A stretch of 64,000 nt of DNA from an uncultured Eubacteriales bacterium (GTDB lineage: Bacteria; Bacillota; Clostridia; Oscillospirales; Oscillospiraceae), in the NCBI GenBank assembly GCA_900546615.1, contig URDJ01000005.1, positions 1-64,000 of the forward strand. Direction: 5' to 3'. Both the position numbers and the translations under genes were made by a program. The notes under the pieces are model-generated. The model did no database searches, was not told where the DNA came from, and saw nothing but the letters and a program-made list of their open reading frames with translations. Every line of letters starts with the position of its first letter. Within the stretch, counting starts at the first letter, position 1. Shown one piece after another: positions 52,502 through 61,159 of the stretch.

Positions 52502-53451
52502 GCGTATATCACTTTTTTGTAGACCTCAAGCGCTTCGAGGTAGCCGAAAAATACGGCGGCATCTGCCGCGACCCCGACCCAGTGGCCTGGGCCGGCAGGC
52601 TAATACGCAGGAGCGTGGAGCTGGGCCTCGACAGGCGCGGCGATATCGATGTAACCTATTACTTCCCCGAGTCCTGCATAGTACCGGCCATGGAAGCCGT
52701 GCGCGAAAGCGGCTGCGGCCCGGGCCTGAATGTCGGCAGCCAGGGGCTGTACCGGCGCGATACCTCGCCCGGCGGGGATTACGGGGCGATGACCGGCACA
52801 AGGCCCGCTTCCGCAATGATCTCTCTGGGCTGCTGCCGCTCACTTGTAGCACACAGCGATGAGAGACGGGACAAATTCCAGCTCATGGCGGACTACGACC
52901 CGGAGATAATGGTTGACCCGGAAAAGCTCAAAAAAGCATGGCTGGCCGTTGACAGGGCCTGCGCTGAGGAAGCTCGCCGGGCGCTTGAGAGGGACATGAG
53001 GATACTCTATTGCATAGGCGAGACTGCAGAGCAGAAGGGGCCCGGCACGTTCGAGGAGTACGCGCCCCGTGTCGAATCCGTCCTGAGGCAGCAGCTGGAA
53101 GTCGGTCTGGGTGAGCTGCGGGGTTCCCCGCTCCTGGACAATGTCTGCCTGACCTACGAGCCGGTGTGGGCCATAGGACCGGGGAAAAAGACCCCCGGCG
53201 CGGGACATGTCGCCTTTGCCTCAGGCTATATGAAACAGCTGTGCCGGGAGATGCTCGGCCGCGAACTGCCGATCGTCTATGGCGGCGGCCTGAAGGTCGG
53301 AAACGCCGGGGAGATCGCCTCAGTGAGCACTATCGACGGAGGCTTCAACGGCCTGAGCCGCTTCGTCCCGCCCATCGCCTTTGAACCCGACGAGTATCTT
53401 GAGATCATAGAGGCATTTCTTGAAGGCAAAAGACAAACATACGAGCGATAA
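52498..53451 (+). CDS. Triosephosphate-isomerase-like protein, second paralogue
   Basis: 317 residues, paralogous along its length to 36588-37514 (shared KRFEV, GGIC, PES, GGGLK, FVPPIAF). Lys11 (DLKRF, Asp in place of the usual Asn), His119 (VAHSDER), Glu221 (TYEPVWAIGPG) keep the TIM chemistry. The phosphate end reads YGGG and GLSRFVPPIAF, as in the first paralogue. Last gene of the second operon. It likely isomerises the aldolase product into a central-metabolism triose or a related compound. Confidence 0.85.
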   Translation: MSVYHFFVDLKRFEVAEKYGGICRDPDPVAWAGRLIRRSVELGLDRRGDIDVTYYFPESCIVPAMEAVRESGCGPGLNVGSQGLYRRDTSPGGDYGAMTGTRPASAMISLGCCRSLVAHSDERRDKFQLMADYDPEIMVDPEKLKKAWLAVDRACAEEARRALERDMRILYCIGETAEQKGPGTFEEYAPRVESVLRQQLEVGLGELRGSPLLDNVCLTYEPVWAIGPGKKTPGAGHVAFASGYMKQLCREMLGRELPIVYGGGLKVGNAGEIASVSTIDGGFNGLSRFVPPIAFEPDEYLEIIEAFLEGKRQTYER

Positions 53452-53460
53452 GCGCCATGA

Positions 53461-53495
53461 CAAAAGCTCCGGCCCGAGGGCCGGAGCTTTTGCTG
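53461..53495 (+). terminator. Terminator after the second operon
   Basis: 14-bp perfect stem CAAAAGCTCCGGCC/GGCCGGAGCTTTTG with a CGAG loop and TTTT inside the 3' arm. It can also serve as a stop for the convergent leftward operon ending at 53523. Confidence 0.8.
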
Positions 53496-53522
53496 TGTTA
53501 AAGTGGGGTGTGAAAATATGGC

Positions 53523-54671
53523 TCAGAATTCAAATTCGGATTGTTTTGTCGGTGCAAACAGGCGATAAGCTATGTCCCGGAAATACTCGCCGGTCTTTTC
53601 GTGCTCCTCGAACAGCAGCTCGGTATTCTTCTCACTGCACATGATGACGTCCTCTATTGCGGCCTCCGGGGTGAAGTCTATGAGGCCCAGGCGCGCATAA
53701 CCGTGGAACCTTATCGCTCCCAGATTCGCTATGAAGTCCGGTATCACGATAGCGCCGCGCTCCTTGAGAACCGCGTCGGCCTCCTCCGTTGTCGGGATGT
53801 TCGCGCCCTCGGAGATCACCGTCGCCTTGAGTCTGCCGACCGTGTCCTTGTTAATGACCGCCTCAAGAGCGGCCGGGATGAATATGTCGCAGTCCACGTC
53901 CATCCATTCCGTATTTGGCAGCACCTTGTACTCGGGCTTGAGCGTATCCGTGTCCATCTCCAGATACGGCGTGCGGTGCTCGACGAGATACGGCACGTCC
54001 AGCCCGTCCTCGCACACCACGAGCTGCTTCGCGTCGGAGATGCCCACGATCTTGTAGCCGAGCTTATAGAGCTTGTACGCCGCGCTCGCGCCCACGTTGC
54101 CGAAGCCCTGCACCAGCACCTTAGCTCCGTTCGGTGCGCCGTGCTTCTTCTTCCAGGCCACGTCCGCACAGGCCGCCGTGCCGTATCCGGTCATGGCGTC
54201 ATTCACCGTGAACACGTCATATTTCTCGTGCAGCAGCTTTGCCTTCTTCTGCATGTTCTCGCGCATCTGCATGTCCTGCATCTGGCTCTTGGTCTCGGTC
54301 ATCGTCGCCATTCCCAGCTCGGAGCGTATCTTCGCTATGGCAGGCCCGGTCGTGCCGAGGTCGTTGCCCAGCGCAAGCCCGATCTCCACGTACGGCCTCA
54401 TCGCCGAGAAAAAGCGCTTGAGCACGTCCAGCGCGTCAGGAGCCTTGTTGTCATACACTATGCCGGCCTTGCAGCCGCCGCAGTCCGGGATGCCCGCCGC
54501 GTTGTACTTGTAGGCCATGATCTCCGCCAAACGCATGACCTCCTCCTTCGTCACGGAGGGGTGCATTCTGGTACCGCCGCCCGCGAGCCCCTTGACCAGA
54601 TTGTGTATGCACAGCCAGCCGTGGGCTTCGCTCTCAATGTCGTTCCATTCAATGACCAGATACGGTTTCAT
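53523..54671 (-). CDS. Glu/Leu/Phe/Val-type amino acid dehydrogenase
   Basis: 382 residues of the ELFV family: substrate Lys in CGGCKAGI near residue 68, the region GLALGNDLGTT, and NAD-binding VLVQGFGNVGASAA near 200, then SEGANIPTTEEA and PDFIANLGAI. It oxidatively deaminates a hydrophobic or acidic amino acid to its 2-oxoacid with NAD, or the reverse. The Cys in GGCK (usually GGGK) is a small deviation. Last gene of the leftward fermentation operon, where it would supply 2-oxoacid to the ferredoxin oxidoreductase encoded upstream. Confidence 0.85.
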   Translation of the reverse strand: MKPYLVIEWNDIESEAHGWLCIHNLVKGLAGGGTRMHPSVTKEEVMRLAEIMAYKYNAAGIPDCGGCKAGIVYDNKAPDALDVLKRFFSAMRPYVEIGLALGNDLGTTGPAIAKIRSELGMATMTETKSQMQDMQMRENMQKKAKLLHEKYDVFTVNDAMTGYGTAACADVAWKKKHGAPNGAKVLVQGFGNVGASAAYKLYKLGYKIVGISDAKQLVVCEDGLDVPYLVEHRTPYLEMDTDTLKPEYKVLPNTEWMDVDCDIFIPAALEAVINKDTVGRLKATVISEGANIPTTEEADAVLKERGAIVIPDFIANLGAIRFHGYARLGLIDFTPEAAIEDVIMCSEKNTELLFEEHEKTGEYFRDIAYRLFAPTKQSEFEF

Positions 54672-54696
54672 TGCTCCGCCTTCCTTTCTGATTTAT

Positions 54697-55653
54697 CTAC
54701 CTGTTCACTATGTTCTTGCAGTCCTTACCCTCGAGCACGTCCATGGCATTTGTCAGCGCCATGGCCATCATGTTGTTCGTGGCGTCCGTTGTCTCCGCGC
54801 CTATGTGGGAGGTCACGATGCAGTTTTCCAGGTGCAGCAGCTCGTCGTCCGGCGAGGGCGGCTCAGGGTCCGTAACGTCTGTGGCGTAGAATCCCACCTT
54901 GCCGCTCTTGAGCGCCGCCACCATCGCCGCCGCATCCACCACGCCGCCTCTGGCATCGTTCGCTATGATGACCCCGTCCTTCATCTTCGAGATCGCCTCG
55001 GCGTCTATGATATGGTAGGTCGACTCCATAAGCGGCAGCGCGAGGACGATGAAGTCACTGCAGGCCAGCAGCTCGTCAAGGCTGAGAGAGGTCACTCCGT
55101 TCTCGCGGCAGAAATCCGTGTCAATGTACGGGTCATAGGCCACGACCTTCATATCGAATCCGCTGCAGCGCCGCGTAACGCTCTTGCCTATCGCGCCCAG
55201 ACCGACTATGCCGACCGTCTTCCCCTTCAGGCCGACGCCCTTGTGACGGCAGCCCCATTTGCCGCTCCTGACATCACAGATGTTGTTGTAGATATCCCTC
55301 GCGCCCATGATCATCAGGGCCATTATATAATCCGCCACGGACTCGCAGTTGCTGCCCGGCGCGTTGCAGACGTCTATGCCAAGCCGCCTCGCCGCCGCAA
55401 CATCCACGCGGTCGTAGCCGACTGCGGGGCGCGAGATGACCTTGAGCGACTTCGGGAAGCGCTCAAGCAGGTCTTCCCTTATGAAATCTGTGCCGCTTAT
55501 GAGCGCGTCCGCGCCCTGCACGAACTCCAGCAGCTCCTCTGAGGTCAGCTGCTTCTTCTCGCAGGTCACAAATTCGGCCTTTTCCAGCACTCGCTGGAAC
55601 GCCGGGTGTTCTTTCGGCAGGTTCGCGTAGTGGCAGGTGTTTACTATTCGCAT
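54697..55653 (-). CDS. D-2-hydroxyacid dehydrogenase (SerA-like)
   Basis: 318 residues. NAD motif GIVGLGAIGKSV near 148, catalytic Arg in ANDARGGVVD near 230, His in TSHIGAET near 280, and acid in DVTDPEP where DVFExEP is usual (Glu replaced by Asp). Reduces a 2-oxoacid to the D-2-hydroxy acid, or the reverse, with NADH. ATG at 55653 has AGGAGGAAAAA before it; an ATG at 55674 lacks a site. In this operon it links the 2-oxoacid pool to hydroxy acids, e.g. as an electron sink. Confidence 0.88.
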   Translation of the reverse strand: MRIVNTCHYANLPKEHPAFQRVLEKAEFVTCEKKQLTSEELLEFVQGADALISGTDFIREDLLERFPKSLKVISRPAVGYDRVDVAAARRLGIDVCNAPGSNCESVADYIMALMIMGARDIYNNICDVRSGKWGCRHKGVGLKGKTVGIVGLGAIGKSVTRRCSGFDMKVVAYDPYIDTDFCRENGVTSLSLDELLACSDFIVLALPLMESTYHIIDAEAISKMKDGVIIANDARGGVVDAAAMVAALKSGKVGFYATDVTDPEPPSPDDELLHLENCIVTSHIGAETTDATNNMMAMALTNAMDVLEGKDCKNIVNR

Positions 55654-55688
55654 GTTTTTCCTCCTGTAAGTCATATCTGTCTATGTTT

Positions 55689-57098
55689 CTAGCCGAAATA
55701 CGGCGCGGGTTTTCCCTTTTTCTGCGTGCAGGCCGACACGAGCACGATCACAGCCAGCGAAATGACGCTCCCGGATATGGCCTCGCTTATGCCCCAGGGG
55801 TTGTGCAGCACTCCGCTCCATACTATGGATGACACCAGCCCGCTCAGCATGGATGATATCATCCCCTCGCGTGTGACCTTCTTGGAGAACAGAGCCGCCA
55901 GTGCGGGGACCGCCACTGCCGCGGAAAACTGGGTCATCGAAAGCATCATCGCCTCGAATATGTTGCTCATCTTAAGTGCATAGAGCACCGCGAACACGCC
56001 GACCGCCACGACGGATATTCGGCTTATTATGACCGTCTCCTTCTGGCTGCGCTGCTTCGTGACCTTGTATATTATATCGGTCGTGACCGTCTGTGCCGAC
56101 AGAATGAGATAGCTGTCGGTCGTACTCATTATCACCGAGATTATGGAAGCTATCGTCAGTGCGTACACGATGGGCGGGAAAAACATCTCCGTCACCATCA
56201 GCAGCACCATCTCCGTCTCGGACTCGGATACGCTGGGGTAGATGCAGGCCGCGCATATGCCTGTTATGACGACCGCAAAGGTGTAAAAGATTATTATTAT
56301 GTTCCCGCCGAGCGAACCGCGAGTGGCGGATCTGGACGACTTCGCCGCGAAGGCCCTCTGCCAGTACGGGGGGCCGGCGACAAAGTACAGGAACGACGTG
56401 AAGGTATAGCCCAGCATACTGATGTCCGGGGAGAATTCGAAGTACTCCCGCCCAAGCTGGAGTTTCAGTTCCGCAAAGCCGCCCACCTGGCCCATCACGC
56501 CGACAGGCACGATCAGCCCTATGACCACGAGCAGTATCACGCCCTGAATGACGTCTGTGTATGCCACTCCGTACATGCCGGAAAGCATCGTATAAAACAC
56601 CACTATCGCCATGCCTATTATCAGGGCCTGCTCATAGGAGATGCCGTATGGGCTGAACATGTATTCGAGCACCTTTGAGAACGCGATGAGCTGGGTGCCG
56701 GTCGTGCAGATCATCGTCCAGGCGATCACCAGCGCCGCTATGAGGGACGTCGCCTTGCCGAAGCGCTTTTCGAACAGGTCGGGTATGGAACTGACGTTGT
56801 GCTCCGCGCCTATCCTGCGGATGCGCCCCGCGAAGGCCGTGAAGATGAAAAAGGCTATGAACGAGCCTATGGTCGGGGATATGGCGGAAATGCCGTTCAC
56901 ATAGGCAAGGCCGGACTTACCCATGGTCGAGGAAGCACCTATCCAGGTCGCAGCGAAGGTGAACATCAGTACCGGCGTCGGCAATGAACGTCCGGACAGA
57001 TAGTACTCCTCCGCATTGCTGGCCTTTTTGGAGAATATGATCCCCACCGCCAGCATCGCCGCCATATACAGCCCTACAACTGTCAAAACAAGTGTCAT
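55689..57098 (-). CDS. Sodium:solute symporter family transporter
   Basis: 469 residues with about thirteen membrane segments. Typical SSS features: AEEYYLSGRSLPTPVLMFTFAA near residue 30, TWIGASSTMGKSGLAY and SSIPDLFEKRFG. It imports a carboxylate, amino acid or similar solute with Na+. GAGGTG precedes the ATG. Operon position suggests an amino acid or 2-oxo/hydroxy acid. Confidence 0.9.
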   Translation of the reverse strand: MTLVLTVVGLYMAAMLAVGIIFSKKASNAEEYYLSGRSLPTPVLMFTFAATWIGASSTMGKSGLAYVNGISAISPTIGSFIAFFIFTAFAGRIRRIGAEHNVSSIPDLFEKRFGKATSLIAALVIAWTMICTTGTQLIAFSKVLEYMFSPYGISYEQALIIGMAIVVFYTMLSGMYGVAYTDVIQGVILLVVIGLIVPVGVMGQVGGFAELKLQLGREYFEFSPDISMLGYTFTSFLYFVAGPPYWQRAFAAKSSRSATRGSLGGNIIIIFYTFAVVITGICAACIYPSVSESETEMVLLMVTEMFFPPIVYALTIASIISVIMSTTDSYLILSAQTVTTDIIYKVTKQRSQKETVIISRISVVAVGVFAVLYALKMSNIFEAMMLSMTQFSAAVAVPALAALFSKKVTREGMISSMLSGLVSSIVWSGVLHNPWGISEAISGSVISLAVIVLVSACTQKKGKPAPYFG

Positions 57099-57135
57099 AT
57101 CAAAGGCACCTCATATCGCCGAGAATAAAGCCTCC

Positions 57136-57164
57136 GGCGCGCGGCGCTTTGTCCGCCGCGCGCC
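57136..57164. other. Hairpin between the two transporter genes
   Basis: 11-bp GC stem GGCGCGCGGCG/CGCCGCGCGCC with a 7-base loop; no U-tract in the direction of transcription. Possible mRNA stabiliser or partial terminator. Confidence 0.45.
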
Positions 57165-57182
57165 TTTGACTGAAAAACGGGC

Positions 57183-58427
57183 TCACTCAGCTGCCTTTGC
57201 AGCGTTCTTTTTGCCGATGCGGTTGATAATGACCGCTATGACGATGCCCGCCACAGCGAAACCGATCATGTACATGAAAATGTACTTGTAGCCGGCCGCG
57301 CCGGGGTACTTGTCCAGCTTGTCGCCGATAAGCAGGTTCATGAAGGTATCCGGCAGGTAGCCGATGACCGAGATGATGCCGGTCGCGGTGCCGGTCATGG
57401 CCAGAGGTACGCCCGCCTCGCCCAGCGTCGCATAGTACACGCCTCGCAGGGCGTACATGAAGCTCGCGAACGCGAGGATGGCTATGATGCAGACCACCAG
57501 CACGCTCGGATCGCCCGGGAGTATCAGCAGTATGGCCGTCGTGACTATCTCCAGAGCCAGCAGAATGATGACGGAGGTCGAATACGGCACCTTCACCTTG
57601 TCTGTTATCTTGCCGATGATCGGAGCTGCGAACAGGCCGACGCCATAACTGCGTATAGTCGCCACGACGCCCGCAGTCGCCGCGGACATGAGCATGACGT
57701 TGCTCAGGTAGGGGGTCGTGTACTCAGACGCGACCTGGACGCTGTAGCAGCACATGACCAGCAGGGAGACTATCCACACCGCCGGGACCTTCAGCACATT
57801 GACATAGTCCCTGAAGGTCGCATGATGCCCATCCTCGTTGCCCGTGCCGGAGGGGATGAGGAACCAGATAGCGACGCCCATCACGAGGTAGATGCCGCCG
57901 TAGAGATACAGTACGCCGCTGAGCGGGGTGCCGCTCGTAAGCTCCAGCTTCGCGTACATGCCCAGAGCGATGAAGTTGATGACCAGAGAGGCAACGGCGC
58001 GTATGCCCTCGGAGTAGCCGAACACGGATCCCTGCTCCTTCGCAGAGCCGAACATGCGCACTGCCTTAACGAAAGCCGTCCAGAATATGACGTTCGACAC
58101 GGCCATCAGCCCGTACAGGATGTAGATGACCATGAGGCTTGGGATGAGGGCGTAGACAAAGGTCAGCACAGCCAGCATGACCATCGAGAACACCAGCATC
58201 TTTCTGTTGTCAAAGCGGTCCACCAGGATACCGGCGGGTATGTACAGGATGGTCTTCGTCAGAGAATAGACGCTCATCATGGTGCCTACCTCGGTATTCG
58301 TGACTCCAAAGGCCTGTACAAGCGGGTCGTAGAACACTGTCTTGAGGTACGGGACGCGATATATCAGTCCCGCGGCAATGGTCAGGACAATGAATGCCAA
58401 CCATTTCTTTTGCTTGCTTTGTGCCAT
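57183..58427 (-). CDS. Major facilitator superfamily transporter
   Basis: 414 residues, twelve membrane segments, with the MFS motif GILVDRFDNRKML between helices 2 and 3 and a similar IGKITDKVKVP in the second half. RVPYLKTVFYDPL near residue 24 and the central loop are common in clostridial OFA-like or organic-acid carriers. It may export a fermentation acid or import the substrate. AGGAGAG precedes the ATG. Confidence 0.88.
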   Translation of the reverse strand: MAQSKQKKWLAFIVLTIAAGLIYRVPYLKTVFYDPLVQAFGVTNTEVGTMMSVYSLTKTILYIPAGILVDRFDNRKMLVFSMVMLAVLTFVYALIPSLMVIYILYGLMAVSNVIFWTAFVKAVRMFGSAKEQGSVFGYSEGIRAVASLVINFIALGMYAKLELTSGTPLSGVLYLYGGIYLVMGVAIWFLIPSGTGNEDGHHATFRDYVNVLKVPAVWIVSLLVMCCYSVQVASEYTTPYLSNVMLMSAATAGVVATIRSYGVGLFAAPIIGKITDKVKVPYSTSVIILLALEIVTTAILLILPGDPSVLVVCIIAILAFASFMYALRGVYYATLGEAGVPLAMTGTATGIISVIGYLPDTFMNLLIGDKLDKYPGAAGYKYIFMYMIGFAVAGIVIAVIINRIGKKNAAKAAE

Positions 58428-58517
58428 TTTCTTCTCTCCTCTTCTTTATTTTGTTACAAGCGCCCCCTCACTTCCCCTCATGAAGGGGCGCCTCATGCCC
58501 GTATCCGCGAACGCGCC

Positions 58518-60605
58518 TTATTTCATCCCTCTCCTGATGATCACCGCGTCCGCAATGTCCACTCCCCGGCCTTCCTCGTAGACGAAGACAGGGTTCAAAT
58601 CCATCTCGCAGAGGCTGTCCTTGTTGGCCACCGCGTAGTCCGAAACCTGTACTATCAGTTCCGCGAGCGCGTCAACGTCGCATTTCGCGCCGCCGCGGTA
58701 GCCCGTCAGCATCTTGTAGCCCTTGAGCGAGCGTATCATCTCCAGCGCCTCGCCCTTGTTGAGCGGCGCCGGGTACAGGGCCACGTCCTTGAACACCTCG
58801 ACGAATACTCCGCCCAGCCCGCAGAGCACCATCGGCCCGAACTGCGGGTCCACGTTCACGCCCACAATGACCTCCACGCCCTGCGGCAGCATCGGCTGCA
58901 CCAGCACGCCGTTCACCTTCGCCCCGGGCGCGCGCTCCGCCGCGTTCTTCAGCACCTCCGCCCACGCGGCGCGCAGCTCCTGAGCGTTCTTGAGATTCAG
59001 CTTGACACCGCCGATGTCCGACTTGTGCAGGATGTCCGCCGACTCGATCTTGGCGACGCAGGGGTAGGACACCTCACGCGCCACCCGCTCGAGCTGTTCC
59101 TCGCTTTTTACCACCTCGGAGTAGGGCACCTTCACGCCGAAACGCTGCAGCTCCTGTTTACTCTCGTACTCGCTGAGCGCCTCGCGCTCGCCCTCCACGG
59201 GCTGCGGCACGGCGAGGGACAGGGTCTTCTTCTCCGGCTCGTACGCCGCCAGCTTCATGAGCCTGCGCAGCAGCTTGAAGGCCGTGCCCGTCGCGGGCAG
59301 GACGGCCACGCCCGCCGCCTCCAGCTTGCTCCTTATGGCCGGGTCCCTGTCGCAGTTGAAGAAGTTCACCACCGCGACGGGCTTTATCCGCTCGTTCGCC
59401 GCCATGACCATGCCGTCGGACATAGGGTATATGACGTCGCTCAGGCCCTGCTTCGACAGGATCGTCTGGCCGCAGAGCACCATGCCTACGTTCGGGTCGC
59501 GCATGATGGTCTTGATGACCTCGGCGTACTTCGGCCCGTCGTGGGACAGGGTCGCCGTCATGTCCAACGGGTTTGCCGGAGAAGCGTAGTCGGGCAGCAG
59601 CTCCGTGAGCGTTTTGAGCGTCTCCTCCGTGAACTCCGGATACTCCAGGCCCTCCGCCGTGCCCACGTCCGCGCAGACTCCTGTCTCGCCGCCCGAAAGG
59701 CACATGGCGCTTATGGTCGGCTGCTCGGGCAGCTCGGGCAGCACGCTGAGCATGTGGCACATCTGCACCAGCTCCTCGATGTCGTCCACGCGCACGATGT
59801 TGAACTTCCTGCACAGCGCGTCGAAGGCTTTGTCAGAGCCGGAAAGGCTGCCCGTGTGCGACGACGCCACCCGGCTGCCGGCAGCGCTCCTGCCCACCTT
59901 GAGGATGACGACCGGCTTTTTGGCCAGCGCAGCGCGGCGCAGGACGTCCGTAAACTTCTCCGGCGCCTTGACCCCCTCCAAATACAGGCCGATCACCTTC
60001 GTGCCGGGGTCGTCGATGAGATAGTCCAGGTAGTCTTCCATGAGCAGGCAGGAACAGTTGCCGGCTGAGATCAGATACGAGAAATTCATGTAATCCACCT
60101 GCATCATGTTCAGGCAGATCTTTCCCGACTGGGATATTATCGCGATGTTCCCCGGACGCGCGTCGCGGTTGACTATCATGCCGAAGGGGAACAGGTCGTC
60201 GTTGTTGCTTATGTATCCGGCGCAGTTCACGCCCATGACCGCCATGTCCAGACGCTGCGCGGTCTCGCGCAGCTCGCGCTCGGACTCCCGGTCTCCCGTC
60301 TCGCCGTAGCCGCTGGCGTAGACTATGGCCGCCTTGCAGCCGCAGGCCGCCGCCTGCTCCAGCGTCGGGATGACAAGGGACTTGTTCAGCAGCACGATGC
60401 ACAGGTCCACCTGCTCCGGCAGCTCCTCTATGCTCTTATAGCACCTCTTGCCAAGCACGCTCTCGCGCTTGAGATGGATGAAGTAGATGTGCTCCTGCCT
60501 CGACGACCTGAGCAGGTTCTTGCAGGTGGAAAGGCCGAAGCCCGGCTTTTCGCTGGCGCCTATGACAGCCACGCTGCGGGGCCTGAGCAGTTTTTCAAGA
60601 TTCAT
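58518..60605 (-). CDS. Acetate/acyl-CoA synthetase, ADP-forming (single-chain)
   Basis: 695 residues: CoA-binding domain (RPRSVAVIGASEKPGFG at the amino end), CoA-ligase domain with the His of SSHTGSLSGSD near residue 258, and a C-terminal ATP-grasp domain with the phosphate-accepting region ADILHKSDIGGVKLNL near 545. Converts acyl-CoA, ADP and phosphate to acid, CoA and ATP. It overlaps the oxidoreductase gamma gene (ATGA), so it is directly coupled to acyl-CoA production by that complex: substrate-level phosphorylation from 2-oxoacids. Confidence 0.92.
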   Translation of the reverse strand: MNLEKLLRPRSVAVIGASEKPGFGLSTCKNLLRSSRQEHIYFIHLKRESVLGKRCYKSIEELPEQVDLCIVLLNKSLVIPTLEQAAACGCKAAIVYASGYGETGDRESERELRETAQRLDMAVMGVNCAGYISNNDDLFPFGMIVNRDARPGNIAIISQSGKICLNMMQVDYMNFSYLISAGNCSCLLMEDYLDYLIDDPGTKVIGLYLEGVKAPEKFTDVLRRAALAKKPVVILKVGRSAAGSRVASSHTGSLSGSDKAFDALCRKFNIVRVDDIEELVQMCHMLSVLPELPEQPTISAMCLSGGETGVCADVGTAEGLEYPEFTEETLKTLTELLPDYASPANPLDMTATLSHDGPKYAEVIKTIMRDPNVGMVLCGQTILSKQGLSDVIYPMSDGMVMAANERIKPVAVVNFFNCDRDPAIRSKLEAAGVAVLPATGTAFKLLRRLMKLAAYEPEKKTLSLAVPQPVEGEREALSEYESKQELQRFGVKVPYSEVVKSEEQLERVAREVSYPCVAKIESADILHKSDIGGVKLNLKNAQELRAAWAEVLKNAAERAPGAKVNGVLVQPMLPQGVEVIVGVNVDPQFGPMVLCGLGGVFVEVFKDVALYPAPLNKGEALEMIRSLKGYKMLTGYRGGAKCDVDALAELIVQVSDYAVANKDSLCEMDLNPVFVYEEGRGVDIADAVIIRRGMK

Positions 60606-61153
60606 TTGGCCAGTTCCTTTCTGACAAGGTCATAGCCCTCATTGAACACGGCGATGTTCTTCGCATTGGCCTTGCCGTACTTGGAGAAATAGGCCTCGAT
60701 GCCCTCTATCATCATCTCGCGCGACATGATGCCCGAGGCGCCTACCGCCGCGCCTACCGCCACGATGTTCGAGCCGCGCTCGTTCTCGTGCTTCAGCGTT
60801 ATCTCCATCATCGGTACGGGGATGACCGTCACGTCCTCGTACTCGGGTATGTCGTGCACAACGGAGCTGTTCACGATGATGATGCCCGTCTGCCTGCGCA
60901 CCATACCCGCGAACTTGTCGAGCGAGGGCCTGTTCATCGCGACGAGCACGTCGATGCGCTTGGCAAAGGGGGAGGGCACCTCCTCGTCGCCTATCTTCAC
61001 GACGCAGTTTGCCGTGCCGCCGCGCATCTCCGAGCCGTAGGACGGTATCCAGGATACCTCAAGGTCGTTAAGCGCGCCGGTGTTGGCGAGGAGCGTACCG
61101 GCCGTCAGGACGCCCTGACCGCCAAAGCCTGAGAATACAAATTCCTTTATCAT
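60602..61153 (-). CDS. 2-oxoacid:ferredoxin oxidoreductase, gamma subunit
   Basis: 183 residues of the gamma (CoA-binding/acceptor) domain: EFVFSGFGGQGVLTAGTLLA at the amino end, WIPSYGSEMRGGTANC near 36, and RIDVLVAMNRPSLDKF. Completes the four-subunit enzyme that oxidises a 2-oxoacid and CoA to acyl-CoA and CO2 with reduction of ferredoxin. Confidence 0.92.
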   Translation of the reverse strand: MIKEFVFSGFGGQGVLTAGTLLANTGALNDLEVSWIPSYGSEMRGGTANCVVKIGDEEVPSPFAKRIDVLVAMNRPSLDKFAGMVRRQTGIIIVNSSVVHDIPEYEDVTVIPVPMMEITLKHENERGSNIVAVGAAVGASGIMSREMMIEGIEAYFSKYGKANAKNIAVFNEGYDLVRKELAK

Positions 61154-61159
61154 CGCGCC

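Noticed and set aside
57822..60068. Long open frame (748 codons) on the plus strand opposite the MFS and acyl-CoA synthetase genes
   Set aside because: Antisense shadow of GC-rich codons; His/Arg/Leu/Val-rich peptide without domains, no ribosome site, and fully covered by two recognised genes.
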